A program made the position numbers and the translations under genes. The notes under the pieces are model-generated. The model did not search any database. It was not told where the DNA came from and was given only the letters and a program-made list of their open reading frames with translations. Of a stretch of DNA of 64,000 nucleotides, positions 59,380-64,000 are shown piece after piece (positions within the stretch are counted from its first letter, which is position 1; every line of letters begins with the position of its first letter). Origin of the DNA: Nageia nagi (taxonomy: Eukaryota > Pinophyta); contig JBITNC010000001.1 of NCBI GenBank assembly GCA_050084985.1, positions 178,684,001 through 178,748,000 on the forward strand, read 5' to 3'.

Positions 59380-60534
59380 AAGGATTCCTTGTCAAGGAGG
59401 ACTAGGTAGATTTATTAAAGCTTGTAAGGGCCAAGATGAGTAGCTATCTATAGAGGTAGCTAACTCATGGAATGAGGGGAGGTGCAGTGTAACTGGTCTG
59501 GAATTTACTACTAGCCCACAAACTATAGCTCAAGTAATCTTTATGTCAATTAAGGGAATTCAAGTTAAGAGGGAATGTAAAATTTAAAAGCTAGAAGCTC
59601 ATGAAAAATTCTTGTATAAGGTGATGAATATAAAGGACTTGAACAAATACCAAGTTGGGGTGATAAGAACTTCGATCCCTAAGCCATGGCATGAAGTTGC
59701 AGTAGCACTGATAAAGTATGTGATGTTGAAAGGCAGATATAAAATCCTCGTGGCCTCTTATTTCTTTCTCATAAACCACTTCATATTTTCAAACACTGAT
59801 AGAGTTAACTTTCCATACTTTATTTATAACTTTATGCTCATATCAATTAAGAAAGTTAAATAGAATAGAGATTTGGTTCATTTGCATGAGTCAATTATAA
59901 AGCTTGTTTATGATTGGGATGTGGCAAACATGCCCAAAAAACTCCAAGAATTAGAATTAGGATCAGAGGTAGAGTCTTTAAACTAAGAAAAGGGGCAACT
60001 TCAGCTAGTGGGGAGTCTTCAAAGGGAACTATATCAAGGTCAAAGTAAATGAGCTCAATCCAAAGGCAAGATACCTAGAGAAAATGTGGAGGGCAGAACA
60101 TATCAGATAAGGTAGAAGAGCAAGATAGAAGCACTAGTAAGAGCCCACCCCAAGGGATGAGAAATTGAGGAGATTGCAGCAATGGAGTTAGTTGAGTCTC
60201 TAGAAGATAGAGCTCCTAAATTGCATGGATCAGAAGTGCCTAAATAAAATATGGATACAAATTTCTTAGAGAAAGAAGAGGAAGCAACAAGAATCCTCTT
60301 AAGCTTTAGTGCTAAATAGGGATTGAAGGGTAATAGGAGTAAGGGGAAAAGGAAGAAATAAGAGGCCCTTTGGTTAATAAAAAAGAAGAGGATCCTCTTC
60401 AAGAAGAGGGGGAATGAAAAGGTATTTGAAAATGAGATAAGACCTAAAACATTTGAGAGTGGTAAGATTTCAAAGCCTCGCACCCATGAAGCAAGGGATT
60501 TATAGGTAAAAAAAAGGAATGTAGAATGTAAGGG
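59380..60534 (+). pseudogene. Decayed unidentified protein-coding frame
   Basis: One frame runs from about 59380 to 60060 and is broken almost only by TAG/TAA where Gln is likely. It reads GQDE-LSIEVANSWNEGRCS, VTGLEFTTSPQTIAQVIFMS, LYKVMNIKDLNKYQVGVIRT, PKPWHEVAVALIKYVMLKGR and FLINHFIFSNTDRVNFPYFI. A Lys/Glu-rich tail follows in shifting frames to about 60510. The composition is less AT-rich than its surroundings. From memory it recalls gag-like ORFs of plant retroelements, but I cannot name the family. LTR-D interrupts it at 60534. The antisense open frame 60103-60483 is its shadow. Confidence 0.5.
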
Positions 60535-60906
60535 TGTTAGGAACCTACAAGTTCCATAAAGGGATTCATATAGAATATAGAAAATTCAAACTTCAACAAG
60601 CATTCAATATCACAATGGAATAAAATAAAAATAGATCAATATAGTAGAAAGCCAAAATGAATCTCAGGCCTCTTTGAGGGGGCTACCTCCTATTCCACTC
60701 TGAGCAATATAATTTTCAAGATGTTTACAAATGACTTCATCATAAGTATTTATAATCCTCTTTACCCTAATCCTAATTTAGTCACTCCATACAAAATGAA
60801 GGTTTACCTTAGAAATATGTTGACCCTTAATATTTAACAAAAGCATATAGTCTAATTAAATAAACTACTATAGCCTAAATAAATGTTAGGATGTAGGATC
60901 CTAACA
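60535..60906 (-). repeat. LTR-D 3' LTR
   Basis: It has inverted ends TGTTAGGA on both strands. It aligns with the LTR-C LTRs, including GGTAGCCCCCTCAAA. A TATAAATACT box lies at 60745-60754 on the minus strand. Confidence 0.88.
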
Positions 60907-60922
60907 TGCCACCCCTCTTGGG
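60907..60922 (-). promoter_or_regulatory. LTR-D polypurine tract
   Basis: On the minus strand CAAGAGGGGTGGCA precedes the LTR start, homologous to the tract of LTR-C. Confidence 0.85.
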
Positions 60923-60949
60923 AACAGCTTTGTCCTTAAAGCTAAAAAT

Positions 60950-62400
60950 TAGGGAATTGCTACTATAGCTGGTGGAGAGTCTCCTATGTTGCATCTTCAA
61001 GAGCCAAGTCATGCCACTAGATTAGAACTTCAGTAATTATACAGTTGTAGAGCTAGTGTATGTGACGGTCTAAGTGGTCTCAGGTTCAACCAAGATTGAG
61101 CCTTCCTTAGTGAATTATGATAATTTGATTTGAACGGTGATTTGGTCACCTAGTACTTGCTTCAGGCATGAAATATGAAAAATAAGGTGGATATTTGATG
61201 ATACTAGGAGTGCTAACTTATATGTTGTAGGGCCAATGTATTGGACTATCTTATAAGGTCCATAAAATCATGGGGCCAATTTTTGGGTACCTTCTAATTT
61301 GAGGGAAGTCTGCTGGTATGTTTGAAGCCTCAAGAAAATCATATCACCTTCTTGAAATTATCACTTGATCTATTGTTGGTCAGCTTGTTATTTACTTTGA
61401 TGTTAAGTCATTTGAAAATTTTCCTGAAGGATACAAACTATCTCTCCTCAATTAGATAAGGTGATGTCAACTACTTGAATGTTGGTACTTCTTAGGATAT
61501 AGGATGTGACTATGGATGGGGGTTGACCATACAGGGCTTCAAATGGAATCATCTTAATGGATGTGTGATAAGAATTATTATACCATCATTCAGCTAAGGG
61601 AAGCCATTTCACCGAGTGGACTAGTTGGATGGATGCAAAGTAATGAAGATATGTTTTGAGGTATTTATTGATAATCTTTGTTTAAACATCTATCTGAGGG
61701 TGATATGTTGAGCTCATATTGAGTTTAGTGCCTTGAAGTTTGAAGAACTCTTGCCAAAATTTATTGTTAAATGTTGGGTCTTGATCATTGACAATGCTAG
61801 CAGGCATACCATGGAATTTGAAGATGTTATCAAGAAATAATTATGCCACATTCATAGCTTTGTAGGGATGTGCCAATGGATAGAAATGCACATGTTAGAG
61901 ATTCAATCCACCACTACCAAGATAACTGCTTTACCATAGGATTTGGGAAGGCCTTCAATGAAATCCATGGAGATATCTTTCCAAGAACACTCCAGGATGG
62001 GTAGAGGCTAAAGCATTCCTAGGATCCCCACTATCTCACCTTTTTGATGTTGACAAACATCATAGTCTGATACAAATTTAATGATATCTTGTTTCATAGC
62101 TTACCAATAGAAGGAACGAAGCACATGTTGATAGGTTTTCAAAAATATAGATTGTCTAGTTGTTAGTGTCACATGTAACTCTTGGAGTATCTATTCTCAA
62201 CATGTAGAATTTATCAGTAAGGCAACATGACCTTTGAATCTTAGAATTCCATCAACTTAGTAAAAGGAGGGATTACGAGTTGGATTAGTGTTTGTGAGAT
62301 ATTGTCCTAAAATTGTTCTTGTTTGACCTGATTGAACCATTAAGGAATAGGGGAGGAAAGAGCTTGTAATGCTACAGGTTCCTTGAATTTATGAAACAAG
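60950..62400 (-). pseudogene. LTR-D integrase and chromodomain remnant
   Basis: Near 60990-61045 the minus strand reads VLI-WHDLALEDAT-E, the chromodomain end with Trp turned to stop. Near 61525-61545 it reads PFEALYGQP, the end of the integrase core. Near 61750-61810 are the DQDP-FN and IVNDQ-type blocks, and near 62035-62060 CQHQKGE from the zinc-binding domain. The order matches LTR-C. Stops are fewer than in LTR-C but the frame is broken. Confidence 0.85.
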
Positions 62401-62439
62401 GCATTAGCTACCACATTGTCATTACCTTTTTGTATACAA

Positions 62440-63600
62440 TTTCATAGTCATAACCCAAAAGTTTTGGAATCCTTTTCTTTATTCGAGGGTGGAGATGCAT
62501 TGTTCCAAGAAGTATTTCAAGCTATGATGATCTATTAGAATGATGAAATGATGACCAATGAGGTAGGGTATCTAAGGTTGAATAGCATGGATGATTTCCA
62601 TCATTTCTTTTTCATAGGTGGATTTGGCTAGATTTTGACCTAAAAGAGCATTGCTTGTAAATGCCAAGGTTCATCCTTCCTACATTAATACAGCTCCAAG
62701 TCCCTAAGGCATCACTTTCAATGATGAAAGTTTTAGAAAAGTTTGGCATAGCCAATACTGGGGTTGAGCACATGGCAACCTTTAGTTGATGAAAAGGTTC
62801 TTTGATGGCTGCTGACCAATTGAAAGCATTCTTTTTCAATAGAGTGGTGAGGTGAGTTACAATTTTATCATAATCCTTCACAAATTTATGGTAATAGCTT
62901 ATCAATCCTAAAAACCTCATAGGCCTTTCATTGATCTGGGCAAGGTCTAAGTTTGCATGTCCTCAATCTTAATGGGGTCCACCTTAACACCTTCCTTTGA
63001 GATGATGTGTCCAAGGTATTCAAGCTCTTGAAAACCAAAACAAAATTTAGAGTGCTTAGCATACAAGTGGTTTTCCTAGAGAAGTTGCAGTGTTTGGTCT
63101 AGATGGGCCAAGTGGTCCTCCCAAGTTTTGTTGTAGATCAAACTATCATCAAATAAAACTAAAATGAATTTGCAAATTAGAGGGTGGAATACTCAATTCA
63201 TCAAACTTTAAAATGTAGATGGTGCATTGGTCAGGCCAAATGGCATTACAAGGAACCCATAATGGCCTTCATGAGTGGAGAAAGTCATTTTAGGAATATC
63301 CTCTTCATGTAGCTAGATTTGATGATATCCTAATTGAAGGTCTAATTTGGAGAAGTATTTTGCACCATGAAGTTCATCCAATAATTCATATATGATAAGG
63401 ATGGGAAACTTGTCCTTTATGGTGATTTTGTTTAGGGCTCATAAAGCGATGCACATTCACCAAGATCCATCTTTTTTATGCACCAATAGAACCATAGAGG
63501 CTTAAGGACTCATTCTGGGATGGATGATACTAATTTGCAACATGTCATCAACCAACTTTTCTATTTCATCCTTTTGCAGGCAAGGATAAGGATAGGGTCA
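62440..63600 (-). pseudogene. LTR-D reverse transcriptase and RNase H remnant
   Basis: The 102-codon piece 62920-62612 reads MRFLGLISYYHKFVKDYDKI, then NAFNWSAAIKEPFHQLK and FIIESDALGT, the RT end and RNase H start. Near 63120-63160 LVLFDDSLIYNKTW keeps both catalytic Asp of the polymerase. Near 63340-63375 an [12 protein letters not shown]-like block is present. Stops at Gln and Trp codons and small frame changes interrupt it. Confidence 0.88.
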
Positions 63601-64000
63601 AATGTTGGGTGGTTGACTTCCTAGAATCAATTGAATTGCATGGTCATGAGGGTGGTTGAGGGGCAAGCCATTAGGTTCTTCTAAAATATTGTCATGATAA
63701 GTGAGCACTTGTTGTAGCTCTTGTACTTCAAGTAGTTCTTCCATGGCTGGTTGAAGCGCAAAGAGTTGTCCCACCATTCCTTTACCTCCTTTTTTCAATA
63801 ATTTCTCCATATGGTGAGAACTAATTATTTTGTATTATCCTATCTGAAGTCCTTTGAGACTATATTTGTGGTCATCAATCTTGAATTGCATCTAGAGCTC
63901 TCAAAAATCCTAAAAAATGGGACCTAATGTCATCAACCACTATATACCAAGGACTATATCACATCCACCTAATGGTAGAGCATACATATCACTTTGCATC
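63601..64000 (-). pseudogene. LTR-D protease-RT linker and protease end (cut by the window edge)
   Basis: The 70-codon piece 63810-63598 reads MEKLLKKGGKGMVGQLFALQ, then LQQVLTYHDNILEEPNGLPL and SQPPNI. The same linker is in LTR-C at 52170-52370. Beyond 63810 the end of the protease fold follows (DVVLGI-WL-like block near 63930-63990). Confidence 0.85.

Larger units (their letters stand above)
60535..64000 (-). mobile_element. LTR-D: chromodomain Ty3/gypsy element, 3' part
   Basis: It begins at its 3' LTR (60535-60906) and runs beyond the window. LTR ends (TGTTAGGATCC, and CTAACA inverted), polypurine tract and protein blocks match LTR-C, so both belong to one family. On the minus strand the window holds part of the protease linker, RT, RNase H, integrase and chromodomain. 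Gag, the 5' LTR and the right target copy lie outside. The left target copy would be AAGGG (60530-60534). Confidence 0.9.

Noticed and set aside
60103-60483. 126-codon minus-strand open frame with hydrophobic residues
   Set aside because: It is the antisense of the Lys/Glu-rich tail of the decayed + strand frame, which fits better as coding sequence.
1-64000. An intact host gene or a novel multi-gene system
   Set aside because: No frame longer than 236 codons is open, no exon-like series was seen, and every recognised domain belongs to a decayed retrotransposon. A gene with short exons in the unassigned stretches cannot be excluded by eye.

Overview
The window looks like nuclear DNA from a plant with a large, repeat-rich genome. 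It is strongly AT-rich and filled with old, stop-ridden LTR retrotransposons of plant type: Ty3/gypsy Tat-like elements with a second (archaeal-type) RNase H, chromodomain Ty3/gypsy elements, and a SIRE-like Ty1/copia element with long LTRs. A gymnosperm would fit, but the sequence does not prove it. I found no intact host gene, tRNA, rRNA or CRISPR array. All coding matter is decayed transposon protein, plus one unidentified broken reading frame near 59.4-60.5 kb.

Left part (1-19.7 kb). A truncated LTR of the LTR-B family lies at 1-538 and a Ty1/copia RNase H tail with its polypurine tract and putative 3' LTR at 4.2-5.3 kb. AT-rich sequence with nothing recognisable fills the gaps. LTR-G (about 9334-19693, + strand) is a non-autonomous element with a gag-like zinc motif, an odd hydrophobic-plus-acidic ORF, tandem 47-bp repeats and no polymerase. 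It is itself broken by LTR-I (10542-12762, minus) and by LTR-H (about 18268-19542, minus).

Centre (19,943-56,230). This is one Tat-like element, LTR-B (minus strand), bounded by a perfect CTAAC duplication and split by three insertions. LTR-A (20577-29405, +, a related Tat-like element) landed 25 bp outside the LTR, beside B's polypurine tract. LTR-E (30866-45355, minus, SIRE-like copia, duplication CTTGT) landed in the integrase and was later hit by LTR-F (34067-39610, +, non-autonomous, duplication CTTTA). LTR-C (49658-55436, +, chromovirus, duplication AATTA) landed in the 5' leader/gag region. Reading B's protein across the E gap, and E's protein across the F gap, restores continuous homology, which confirms the nesting.

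Right part (56.2-64 kb). A LINE-type reverse transcriptase fragment (minus) is followed by unassigned AT-rich DNA and then by the decayed unidentified reading frame. LTR-D (minus, same family as LTR-C) starts with its 3' LTR at 60535 and runs off the window.

Together the window is a stratified transposon graveyard. No gene network operates here. The parts worth following up are the dated nesting order, the dual RNase H of the Tat-like pair, tandem repeats in the 3' untranslated regions of four elements (A, B, F and G), two in-frame tandem duplications, and the two non-autonomous elements G and F. All alignments were done by eye.
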